Source: Atopsyche davidsoni (Eukaryota; Arthropoda; Insecta; Trichoptera; Hydrobiosidae). From it: 64,000 nt of DNA. The position numbers were made by a program, and so were the translations under genes. The stretch's first letter is position 1. The number at the start of each line of letters is the position of its first letter. Below are positions 55,048-64,000 of this stretch, in pieces. The notes under the pieces are model-generated. The model had not been told where the DNA came from. It made no database searches and saw nothing but the letters and a program-made list of their open reading frames with translations. The stretch covers positions 6,348,001-6,412,000 of the forward strand of contig JAILWY010000019.1 in the NCBI GenBank assembly GCA_022113835.1, written 5' to 3'.

Positions 55048-55073
55048 TTTGAGACACGTAAGCGTGTCTCAAA
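55048..55073. other. Perfect 11-bp hairpin with TAAG loop
   Basis: TTTGAGACACG (55,048-55,058), loop TAAG, then the exact complement CGTGTCTCAAA (55,063-55,073). Such a long perfect stem with a four-base loop stands out in this AT-rich spacer. It is 1.3 kb past the Arp2 stop codon and could belong to a long Arp2 3' UTR or a small mobile-element end; neither is proven. Confidence 0.7.
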
Positions 55074-56084
55074 GGCTAAGGCGGGGAATTTTAAATATCA
55101 CCGCACTCGTCAATATAGTATATACAAATAAGTAAAATGAGGTTTCCGACTTCTGCTAATTTCAGTGTATTGTGAATGTTTATAAATGTAACGTGTGACA
55201 TTTAACTTTTAATCCAGTCTAATACTTAGTATAATCTTGTAAAAGTGAAAATTTAATGTAGTTATTTTAAGGTTACGTCTATTGCTCCATTGGTACGACA
55301 GATTTCACAGTTTTTTTGGTGTTACTATGAGATTTGAAGAAACTCAAATTTTTAACAATAAGCTGTTGACTATTTTTTTCTTTCAAGTATTATGTAATCA
55401 ACACAATTTATACAATATACAGGTAAAAGGAAAAAACTACTTTTATTAATTTATATTACACTTTCATATAGAAAGAAATATAAATATATATTTGAACAAA
55501 AAATTTCAAATCTCGCATCTCCGTAGTGACAATGGACGAGTTATTTTGTTAATTATTTAAACAGAGCCATACAAAAAATCCTGTATTGTTTTAAAAATGC
55601 CCCGATTCAATTATCAAGTAAATCGTTAAATAAAAATCTAAATAATCGTAAACCTCATATAATATGAAATATGCTCAAAACACACGGTGAACATATTTAA
55701 ATAAAAAATATAGATTTAATTTATTTCTTAAGCTAATGAAAAAATTGTATTGTTAATTATTATTGCATATTTGCCATATGGAAGAACCCAAGGTATTTTA
55801 ATATTATCCAATGTCAATTATAAATTAAATAATTTAAAGAAACATACTTTTTCATCTCTACACGCTCAAATATTATGTTAAGCATATTTAAATGAAAAAA
55901 ATAGAAACTTCATTTGTAAAGCTAATTAATATGTTGATTCGTACAAGATCATAAAAAAAAAACACATCATTGTGAAATCATCTTAAATCAATTGTGTATT
56001 GAATAATTTAATAAAGATGTAAATAATACACTGAAACGTCTTCAAAACCAACATGCTAAACTATTTAAATAAAAAAATTAGAAA

Positions 56085-56090
56085 TTTATT
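56085..56090 (-). terminator. Candidate polyadenylation signal, Arp2
   Basis: AATAAA on the minus strand about 300 bases past the Arp2 stop codon, the nearest good signal I found downstream of the gene. Further copies lie lower in the spacer, so a longer 3' UTR is possible. Confidence 0.4.
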
Positions 56091-56386
56091 TAATCATTAC
56101 GGTATTTTTTCTAGATATGATCTCGCTTTTAAAACCATACCTTTAGTGGGGGATAAACATCCAAAACCCGCAAGTCACTATGTCAATTACCGATTTAAAA
56201 GAAAACCGATAGGCATGCCCGCACAGCAGCAGAACAGCGTGAGCTATGTGAAAAATACTCTCACGAGACATGGCTTCATTGCACTATGATTATAAAGACG
56301 GTATGTTGTATTGCCATGAAACTTGCACTCATAACTAACCAATTATTTGAAATGTCTAAGCATGGAGGAACTGGACTTGATTAATA

Positions 56387-59300
56387 TTAACTGGCACGAG
56401 GACCCAGCTTGCGCAGACAGTTCAAACCCTGCAACAAACAACAGACATCAAAATATTTCACTGTACCATGGATTGATGAATCACTTACACGAGAAGACTA
56501 AACAATCATTACATTACTGAGATGTTTGGGCGATATATTTTAAAAACACATTCACAGTAGATCTGCAGTTCATTGAAATGGTTTACTTGCCTGCTCGTTG
56601 TATTCCTGGCGCGAGAGCCAGAATGTGTCACGGTCCTTCATGACTTCAGCCAGTACTGCGCCGCCAATAAACACCATGTCCTTACGCATGGGAGGGTCCT
56701 CGATACGGATCTTGAATTTCTGAAAAAAAAGCGATTACAATTACTAATAAAATTTACAATGTACACTAAATGTCACCACTTAGGATTGATTTGATATGGA
56801 TTTCAGATGCCTGAAGATGGCCCGAGTACCGAGCCTGAAATGCCAGAATTCTCAAAAAAAACAATCCGGCAGCAACGCAGCAAATTTAAAGTATCATAGG
56901 ATGTGGTATTTACGGCCAATTTCTCGGTATCATTCTTGAGCACGCGTTCCAAGTAGAGCTGCTTGATCTCTCTCTCAAGCCGGGATGGCAGACCAGGGTA
57001 CATAGTAGAGCCTCCAGACAGCACGATGTGCTTGTACAGCTCATTGCGAATATCAATGTCGGCAGCCTAAAATGAAATTTAATTTATTGAAATCAGTTTA
57101 ATTCATTAAAATATTCATTAAATATTCCTAAGGCTTACCTAAATGCATTGATCAGTGAAATAGTAAATGATTTTAACCTGAATGGTAGAGAATACGAGCT
57201 CTGCAATGCCTTGGCTTTCCACGTTGATCAGATGGGGCTGGAAGAGGACCTCTGGTGCCTCAAAACGCTCCCCGCCAACCTTGACTATGCGCCCATCAGG
57301 TAGCTGGAATAACAAGACATGGCTATATTAGAAGGACAACCAAACATACTTTCAAAAGAATGAAACTAAAAATATTGTCCAATGGAATCAATCTTTCATA
57401 TTTTGAGATTTGGCTGATTTGTTCAAAATTTATTGAGGATTTCTTACCACATAGGGCTCCACGAGAACAGTGGTCTCGAGAGCGAGTCGCTGCTCTTGCT
57501 CCAAGTTATACCCAATGTAGCACAGCTTCTCCTTCATCATGCGCACCGTTTCAAAGTCTGCCGAGTGATTGAAGGCATATCCTCGGAGCAACAGGAGCTG
57601 AAAAGGCAATGGATGTGGTTAGCTTCAAGAATAATCGTATTGGTAAGTAATTCTGAGTAGTGCAAAAGGGAAGGAAGAAACCTTGATCAGATAACGGGTG
57701 ATGTCTCGGCCGGCGATGTCTAGGCGGCGGGTGAGATGGGGCAGGGAGAACTCCTCGTAGACGGGACAGATGTGAGTAACACCGTCCCCAGCATCCACCA
57801 CCACGCCTGACAACAACCCCTGTGCATACAGCGTCAGCACAGCCTGGATAGCGATGTATGCACTGTCGAAGCCATACTTCTCAAACATGGTCTGAAAAAC
57901 AGCGTATTTAAAAATTAACTTACATTTGGTAACGAGAAAAGGATTGATGGGATGCAGATGTATCAATTGAGGTGCTACAAGATTAAGAGGTAAGCTATTG
58001 AGGATATGTGACTGTTCATCGAAAACATCTAAGATCAGTGCTAGGATGATTGGAGACTTGCCATGTTGGAATGATATTATTACACAGTGATTTAATATAG
58101 ATTAAGACGTGAAAAAGTCTTATGACAGCCTAAAAAAGACAATTCACAAAGCAGTGTATTCACGTCAGCGTTTTAAGCAATAAGTGACAATAGCTGAGCA
58201 TTTTTTATAGGGAGTACCTCAATCATCTTCTCCCGGTTTTTGGTGGGGTTCATGGGGGGCTCGGTGAGGAGGATCTTTGTGTTGGCGGGATCCACCCCCA
58301 TCTTACTCGGTCCAAACGTGTAGTCCCAAACATGGCACATGTCTTGCCAGTTACGCACGATCTGAAATGTACAAACTCAATGTTGAAAGCAATCGCCTTA
58401 AAACCAGTTTATAAATTAACCATCAAATTATGTCAAAGCAACTTAGCTTACCCCATTTTCCATCGGATAGTTGACTTCGAGCATAGACCTGAGCTTCGAG
58501 GCCTCGTCTCCGACCATAAGATCCTAAAATACACCACAATAATTACACGGAAAGTAAAATCAATACCATTTTTCAGGTTATATTTTTTCAATGTGTTAAA
58601 TTTTACAAAGTCTATTCATCCACTATCTATTCACAATAGATTGGTAAAGAGCATGATGCATAGTAAAGTTTATTTGTATATTAATATTAAGCTTTTAAGT
58701 AGGTACGCAGCACTTGCATGGGAATTGGAAATCCCACCTCTTAAAATAGTAAAAGTAATGTCGTTATTGATATTTATTTTAAGAGAAAATACTAGCAAAC
58801 AACCCAATCGCAGCAATTTTTAGATAAAAATATGACATGCGCGCTCAAAATCACATAAATACATAGCAAACAATTGTTATACAATAATAGACCAATAATC
58901 AGAAAGTAAAGGTAAAAAGAGTAGTTTCACTATAAATAAACCAATCAATAATAAAGTTATGGTTTCTATAACTCAGTGTTTGTCTTCGACAAATATTACC
59001 CAGTTAACAATTTCGATCTAGATGAAAACATTTACTCACAAATAGTAAATTGCTTATAATTTAATAGCACACAAACATCATCAATTTATTTACCAAAACA
59101 AAAATAGATGTTACAAAATCAATAAATACAGAGAAGAGATTATTTCGATTTTGGGAGTCAGGATGGGGATGATTTATTGACAATATTTCGGACACGCAAT
59201 ACACATTTTAAAACAAACTATAATTTCTACAATAATTGAAAGTAACCAGTGTCTCTTTTTTATACTAAACTGTTTAGATTTTTGTTGTTTTAATATTCAC

Positions 59301-62126
59301 ATGCTCACTGGTGATAAAAGCCGCAGATGTGATTACAATGTTTGATTGTAAGCGCTTTTGTATCGCGTTGTATATGTTCAACACTAACATTAGTCTTTTC
59401 TAAACAATTTATGACCGTTTATGCATTAAGTTCTTATTCGGTTTAGATTAGATTTAAAGTAAAATTTACCAGTGGTGTGCGATGAATTCAAAGTTAGATA
59501 AGGCATTCATATTCATTGAATATATGCGCCGTGGCAATTTACTCTGTAAATAATTAGAATAATCTTTTTTTGGAATAGTAATTGTTATTTTATACCTTAC
59601 ATTTCACACTACATTTTTCAGTACTTGGTTTAAATTTGTGACAGTAACCCGACGCTGCTGATTAGTGTGGCATAAGAGGCAGGACCGGAAAGCAATTCAA
59701 ATACAAATGCACCGTACATCATGCTCTTATAACAGGATACAACAATTTCCACTGGCACAATTTCCAGTCTACCAATGGTCCGACGTCAACAGATTAATTT
59801 ATCCATAGTACATTGATCCATACAAAGATGATATTTAATTATTTTTATTATACCAAGTTTACACGATCAAAATTGAATATTTTCTCAATTGGCTCCTAGA
59901 CTATCATACAATTTCAGAACTGTCTCGGCATAAAAGCTGTAAAATCATAAAATAAAAAGCAGCCATGACATTCTCAAAACGCAGTTGAGAGTTGCGAAAG
60001 ACAATAAGTCATTTTCCCTTTCCAGGATCAAAATGCATGTTCTGATCATGTGAGTCATGGTTCTGCTTCTTGTGATGTTGAAATTATACGCTGCCAAAAT
60101 ATTTTAATCACATGTATTGGCTACAACTTACTGAAACCAAACGGCCATTCAGGAGTTAGTTATTTAGTTGGTTGGTGCAAAATAATAAACTTACAACAAA
60201 AAATTTAAAAAAATGATTGAACAACTTCCATTTCTCTAGTATAACTGTGGCATAACCCCAGGGAATGCTACGAGTGTTTTTTTTTTTTCAATATATAAAA
60301 CTAAGCACTTCATTTTCGAAAAGAATACTTACTGCGATAGATTCTCCAGGGTTTTCCTTAAAGATAGCATGCAAGAAAAACCATTGTAATTGATAAATAT
60401 TGTTATAAATATGTTAAATTTCCAAACTAAATCAAAAATACCATATTTTTTAATAGTAAATTAAACCAAACGTACATACATTCATTCCACACTTACAGCT
60501 TTTAATAGGTTTTCAATATTATAAGGGTGCGGTTAATCAATTGAGTATGAACAATTAGAAAATAATCTAAAAAACACTGGTGAGTCATTTTAGGAGTATA
60601 CACATTAGCATAAAATGAATTAACTTACACCAATACAAATATCCTACAAGAAAAAAAAGAAATAATTCAGTAAATATCATTACAATTACTGGTGTTAAAT
60701 TTTCAGTTTTTATTTCAAATTTCTACTTAACTCATCTTTTAAAGACAATACTCGATAAGTAACATTTCAATAAAAAAAAAAAAACTTAGTTTAAATGCAC
60801 ACGTTTTTTTAATCTTAAAATAATAACAAAAAAAATTACAAATGTAAATTCTATTAAAAAATATTGTGATAGTTGCAATTCAAAGAGAAAACAGATTGCG
60901 TAAAGAGGAATCGCATGATAGAATACTCAAATAACATCAGGTAAATCCCATAACGCATGTAAAATAAACGATAGAGCTAACAATACGTACACCATGCAAT
61001 TTATTTTGTTATATTTCGAGGTGTCAATAACTCTTATAAATTTAGAAATTTTATAGGTAGTGCGTCAATATTATCACATTTAAAACATTGCTTCCTCCAC
61101 CATCTACAGTCTAAATAAGATAAATTTCATGTGAATGAGTTCACGCGTTGATAATAACTTTATCATTATTTATTAAATATACAAACTTCCCACTACTAGC
61201 TTAACTTAAATGTCTATTGTGTTATAGCAAAAGGGTTTTTCTTAAATAAAAATCTTCTAATGAGTTCTCAACATATATTTTATCAGGGAAAGCATCGTTG
61301 ATTTGTTCTTAACCTTTTCAGCTAGTGGTATTTGTGTCTGCACGCTGTGCAAGTCTTTCTACTTGTGCAGTACGAGAGACGGCTGTGTTTTACTTTAAAA
61401 AAATTGTATTAACTATATTTATGCCTGCCATCTGAAAAATTATACTTGATAATATTGCAAATATTACTCCCCATGTATGGAATAACCTATTAAATTATTT
61501 TAATAAAATTGTGTGCAATAATTTCCATCGACTGTACTATGGATCATTTTTAACCCTAAAACTCTAAAACATTATTTATGATAAATGTGCCGTTGCCTCA
61601 ACTCTCTTAGCAGCGATTTAAGTGAAAAGTATAGTAAAAATAAATAAATTTACAAGTTTTTATAAATCCTAGTAACAAGCAGTAGTAAACCTCTCGATCA
61701 TAGTATGCTTATCAATATGAGTCATGATGATAAGGTAATAAATACCATTTGCACTAATATAATAGATAGACATAATTCAGTTTATTTTTATTATTTTTAT
61801 TATTCATGTGCCTTCTGAAACTCTAGTAATAGTAATCGTTTATATCCGAAGGCACAGAGCACTAAATAAATACCTTGATGTCGATGTCACCGATCTTGTT
61901 CTCCGCTCGGATTATGGGCCTTCCAACCATGGAAGGAAAAATGTGTGCAGGGAAGTTGCTTCCAGCATATCCGCATTTTACAAACTGCAAATAAGATTTA
62001 ATAATCAAGAAATCGGGACGTAACTGTCAATAGGTTAACCCACTAATAAAATGTTCGTGTAGTTAAATCTTGACTCACCCCCGTCCCATTATCGCAGACA
62101 ATAACTTTTCTTCCTTGACTATCCAT
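56387..62126 (-). CDS. Arp2: Actin-related protein 2 (Arp2/3 complex subunit)
   Basis: Ten exons in order of translation: 62126-62079, 61984-61874, 58523-58452, 58361-58218, 57891-57682, 57597-57448, 57303-57178, 57066-56914, 56719-56591, 56428-56387. All are phase 0 and give 394 aa, the usual Arp2 length. The actin fold is clear: phosphate loop 1 DNGTG (residues 12-16), phosphate loop 2 DAGDGVTH (158-165), [15 protein letters not shown] from 303. The two threonines known as activating phosphorylation sites in mammals fall at 237-238 (LETTVLVE). Arp2 with Arp3 forms the pseudo-dimer that starts a new filament on an existing actin filament. Introns are GT-AG except intron 9, which uses a GC donor (CAG|GCAAGT). 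Intron 2 is 3.35 kb and contains two candidate in-frame microexons. The last 13 residues ([13 protein letters not shown]) come from a tiny final exon and are the least conserved part. Confidence 0.96.
56429..56590 (-). other. GC-AG intron (Arp2 intron 9)
   Basis: The exon 9 boundary reads CAG|GCAAGTAAAC and the acceptor reads gtttgttgcag. GC-AG introns are a known minor class spliced by the major spliceosome, and GC donors usually have strong consensus at the other positions, as here. Using the overlapping GTAAAC instead would shift the frame of the last exon and lose the family-like ending [12 protein letters not shown]. Confidence 0.85.
60333..60356 (-). other. Candidate 24-nt cassette exon of Arp2
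   Basis: On the minus strand, acceptor gctatctttaag, then 24 nt encoding ENPGESIA, then a perfect donor gtaagt. Length is a multiple of three and both flanking Arp2 exons are phase 0, so inclusion adds eight residues between K53 and D54 without a frameshift. The polypyrimidine tract is moderate. No transcript evidence. Confidence 0.45.
60629..60643 (-). other. Candidate 15-nt cassette exon of Arp2
   Basis: On the minus strand, a strong polypyrimidine tract and acceptor (ttttttttcttgtag), then 15 nt encoding DICIG, then a perfect donor gtaagt. Inclusion adds five residues between K53 and D54 in frame. Arp2 isoforms differing by a few residues near this junction are, from memory, annotated in other animals; that was not checked here. 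Confidence 0.55.
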
Positions 62127-62850
62127 TCTTATTTCACTGTAATTGCAATTTATCGAGAAAAACTGCGCACTTGACAGGCAAATACGTATTTTTTGGGACC
62201 CGATTTTAACAAACGACCGCACAGAGAGACACCAGCCACACACGCGAAGTAGTATTGTCAGAAATTACACTAAGCCGGCAAAACAGTTACAAAACGTCAC
62301 AAAATCTAAAAATTTGTTAAGCAAAAATACGCCTTATAATTAAAACGATAAGAACTATAGTTTCGTTCGTTTAAAATGACACACCTTCCAGCAGTACTTT
62401 GATATTTATGTATTTGTGTCGTGTAAAGACTACTCGTTCGTCCCCAAAGCTGTGCTCGAAAATGCTCGGCGGATAATAAAAAGTCGGCACAAGAAGCAAG
62501 AAAAAGCCTAAATATACTGAGTTATATAAAGTTTAAACAAAAACTTGACTAAAAATATTAACTTTTACTTCTAAAAATTAAAATAATTGCACAAATATTC
62601 TTTAAAAGAAATTCTAGATTTCTGTTCGCGCAATAAATCAAATTTCAAAAATATATAAACAGAATTAAAATATTGAATTTAAGCAACATAAAACTATTAT
62701 CAAAATATCTTATTCAGAAAACGCTTGAAATAATTATACAAAATAATTTATTTTATTTTAAAATCTATATTTTTTATTTTGCTTAAATCTATTGTATATG
62801 TACAGCTTGTAAGCAACGCCCAGGACTTTATGGTACATCTATTGATCTGC
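62127..62850 (-). promoter_or_regulatory. Arp2 upstream region (5' UTR and promoter)
   Basis: Sequence directly upstream of the Arp2 start codon. The first ~350 bases are less AT-rich than the spacer beyond and are the likely 5' UTR and core promoter. A 66-codon minus-strand ORF running into exon 1 from 62,243 is in frame with Arp2 but would add residues absent from the family, so the ATG at 62,126 (MDSQGRKV) is preferred. No TATA box or initiator was assigned. Confidence 0.45.
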
Positions 62851-62852
62851 AG

Positions 62853-63064
62853 CAGAGGTGGCCAAAGCAAGGACCGCGTATCTATTTATATTCGTACACA
62901 TCTCTGATGCCCGCCTCGCGTAAACTAATTACATCGCAAAAACAAATCATTATTTTCTCTTATTAAAATAACTTGAAATTGAATATATTTTAGCATTATC
63001 TACGTTTGTAATTATAATTTTAAAAATAGGTTGCCCGTGGCCAATAAAAGTTTTTAGACCCCTG
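62853..63064. mobile_element. hAT-like non-autonomous element, decayed
   Basis: The left end CAGAGGTGGCCAAAGC and the right end, reverse-complemented CAGGGGTCTAAAAACTTTT, resemble the CAGGGGT-type ends of Charlie-like hAT elements. The inner GGCCAC/GCCGTGG-like words also fit that style. The flanking 8-mers atctgcag and gtctacaa match at five of eight positions and differ only by transitions, which would suit an old target-site duplication. About 212 bp, non-coding. The terminal match is short, so this call is tentative. Confidence 0.45.
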
Positions 63065-63623
63065 GTCTACAACGACTGACAAGAAATTTGCAACCAACTG
63101 TCAAATTGTCAAAAACATCATATTACTGGTACTCGATGATCTCTCTAAAACATCTTATGTTTTTTTCATAATTGATGATGAAAAGCATCGTAGTCTCCTG
63201 GCCTCGCTCTCCATATTTATTGTTTAATTATGGGGTCAATATTTTGTGGTTATTGATACAGCAAATGAAGCTTCTATTTGGCTGGTGGATTGATTTTCAA
63301 CTGGCATGTAATTTTTTTAACAGAAATTCTACAAAGAGTAATGTGGGACCGACGATTCTTACAATTTTATACGCGATGTTATCACAAAGGGAAAATTTAT
63401 GTCTTGGACTAGCCGCACTTTCCAACATTTTTTTCTAAGACTGCTCCCCCTATATTAAAGACAGTAGGTAAATGATAAGAAATAAAAAAAGTACACACAG
63501 ATGTTTTTGAAGATTTTTTAATAACGCTATCAATTAACTACTGAAAAAAGTACTTAAGTTTAAAATGGTGCATATATGCTAGCTTATATCTATTTAGATA
63601 AGAGTAATTTATCAATGTTTGGA
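63065..63623. other. Spacer between Arp2 upstream region and the receptor gene
   Basis: No supported gene. A plus-strand ORF of 88 codons (63,172-63,438) with hydrophobic composition has no recognisable domain. The motif pair actgtcaaattgtcaaaa near 63,097-63,114 echoes the TGTCA half-site seen in the Stx17 promoter but is probably chance. Confidence 0.55.
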
Positions 63624-63629
63624 TTTATT
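63624..63629 (-). terminator. Candidate polyadenylation signal of the receptor-like gene
   Basis: AATAAA on the minus strand, 60 bases past the receptor stop codon, at a plausible distance for a short 3' UTR. Confidence 0.45.
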
Positions 63630-63688
63630 TAAAAAAACTAATATTGATTGTAAAAGTAGAAAGTTACGCAATTGTCGTGAATCTCATA

Positions 63689-63873
63689 CTAGTTTGTAGG
63701 ATTATTTGGTTTTGTTGGCATCATTTGTAATAATATAATCGAGTAAGAAGTCATTGTGCTAATGAAGCCTGTTAAGAGTGATAAGTCCACTGAAAAGAAA
63801 CAAGCTGACAATATCATCGGACGAGCGGTAATATGGTGTAACATTGTCTCCAGGAGTGCACGCTGGCGGTCAT
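63689..63873 (-). CDS. Gustatory receptor-like protein, C-terminal exon (partial)
   Basis: One exon of 185 nt on the minus strand, with acceptor tatgttacag and stop TAG at 63,689-63,691. Read in the frame that leaves two bases for a split codon, it gives 60 residues containing LLETMLHHITARPMILSA, then FFSVDLSLLTGFISTMTSYSIILLQ. This matches the end of insect gustatory receptors: a short cytoplasmic helix, a final membrane segment with the F-vD-sLL pattern, and the signature TYxxxxxQ (here TSYSIILLQ). Such receptors are ligand-gated cation channels in taste neurons. The rest of the gene lies beyond 64,000 or in unrecognised exons. It has the same orientation as Arp2 and lies upstream of it. 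The assignment rests on a single exon. Confidence 0.7.
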
Positions 63874-64000
63874 CTGTAACATAGATCGGAGAAAATATAA
63901 TAACTATGAAAAAGTAATATTTATATAATTTATTTTTCTAACTGTTGTTTAGTCTTTAAGTTTAAAGTGCAGACTTCTTCATAGATTCTTCTTCCATAAA

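Larger units (their letters stand above)
49888..56386. other. 6.5-kb convergent interval: UTRs and spacer, no gene recognised
   Basis: Rtf1 ends at the left and Arp2 ends at the right, so the interval is convergent and should hold both 3' UTRs. Plus-strand AATAAA hexamers occur near 51,248 and 51,407 and again near 53,714 and 54,070. Minus-strand AATAAA occurs at 56,085-56,090. Two clear hairpins lie at 51,909-51,940 and 55,048-55,073. A less AT-rich patch at about 53,510-53,700 is unexplained. No tRNA, conserved ORF or transposon end could be supported. Confidence 0.7.
58524..61873 (-). other. Arp2 intron 2 (3,350 bp) with candidate microexons
   Basis: Longest Arp2 intron, AT-rich, between two phase-0 exons. 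It holds two short segments bordered by good splice signals on the Arp2 strand (60,629-60,643 and 60,333-60,356). Nothing else was recognised. A 163-codon plus-strand ORF overlapping the left end (58,332-58,823) is antisense to exons 3 and 4 and is a shadow. Confidence 0.75.

Noticed and set aside
56053..56289. 78-codon plus-strand ORF past the Arp2 stop
   Set aside because: It lies in the probable Arp2 3' UTR, antisense to it, with no recognisable motif.
56583..56590. GT donor for Arp2 exon 9 four bases downstream of the GC donor
   Set aside because: It would put the final exon in a frame that loses the expected C-terminus; the GC donor restores it.
58332..58823. 163-codon plus-strand ORF, the second longest in the window
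   Set aside because: It is antisense to Arp2 exons 3 and 4 and the adjoining intron; the coding exons on the other strand explain the open frame.
63902..64000. Preceding exon of the gustatory-receptor-like gene
   Set aside because: Candidate donors in the last 100 bases leave phase 0 or 2, while the terminal exon needs phase 1, and no receptor-like residues are seen.

Overview
The window looks like nuclear DNA of an insect. It is AT-rich, its genes are interrupted by GT-AG introns, and it carries three conserved eukaryotic genes (syntaxin-17, Rtf1, Arp2), a Myb/SANT-like protein gene and the C-terminal exon of what looks like an insect gustatory receptor. The sequence does not fix the insect order. 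Exon structures were assembled by hand from reading frame, splice-site consensus and remembered protein families; no database search was run.

Layout. (1) 1-30,253 is one uninterrupted satellite array: 63 complete monomers of 476 bp (17 of them 475 bp) plus a truncated, decayed edge monomer. It runs off the left end of the window. The monomers carry a small set of diagnostic variants, and these reveal a higher-order structure: a 16-monomer block at 1,903-9,514 recurs with the same variant pattern at 20,932-28,543, and its last nine monomers recur a third time at 16,651-20,931. (2) 30,254-30,870 is a decayed dispersed repeat and a possible promoter. (3) 30,904-33,067 (+) is a four-exon gene for a Myb/SANT-like DNA-binding protein with a C-terminal coiled coil. 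(4) 33,068-36,530 is AT-rich intergenic DNA with an imperfect 445-bp-spaced duplication and a piggyBac-type MITE with TTAA target sites. (5) 36,531-39,132 (-) is syntaxin-17, four coding exons, 286 aa. (6) 39,133-39,709 is a short divergent promoter region. (7) 39,710-49,887 (+) is Rtf1, 17 coding exons, 767 aa. (8) 49,888-56,386 is 6.5 kb without a recognisable gene, probably long 3' UTRs plus spacer. (9) 56,387-62,126 (-) is Arp2, 10 constitutive exons, 394 aa, with one GC-AG intron and two candidate in-frame microexons in its long second intron. (10) 62,127-63,688 is the Arp2 upstream region with a hAT-like remnant. (11) 63,689-63,873 (-) is the last exon of a gustatory-receptor-like gene whose remainder lies beyond the right edge.

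How the genes relate. They do not form a pathway. Syntaxin-17 acts in autophagosome-lysosome fusion, Rtf1 in Paf1C-linked transcription elongation and histone modification, and Arp2 in branched actin nucleation. The only shared regulatory layout visible is the head-to-head Stx17/Rtf1 pair. The least expected features are the higher-order organisation of the 476-bp satellite beside single-copy genes and the cluster of unusual splicing signals in Arp2. No tRNA, rRNA or CRISPR array was seen.
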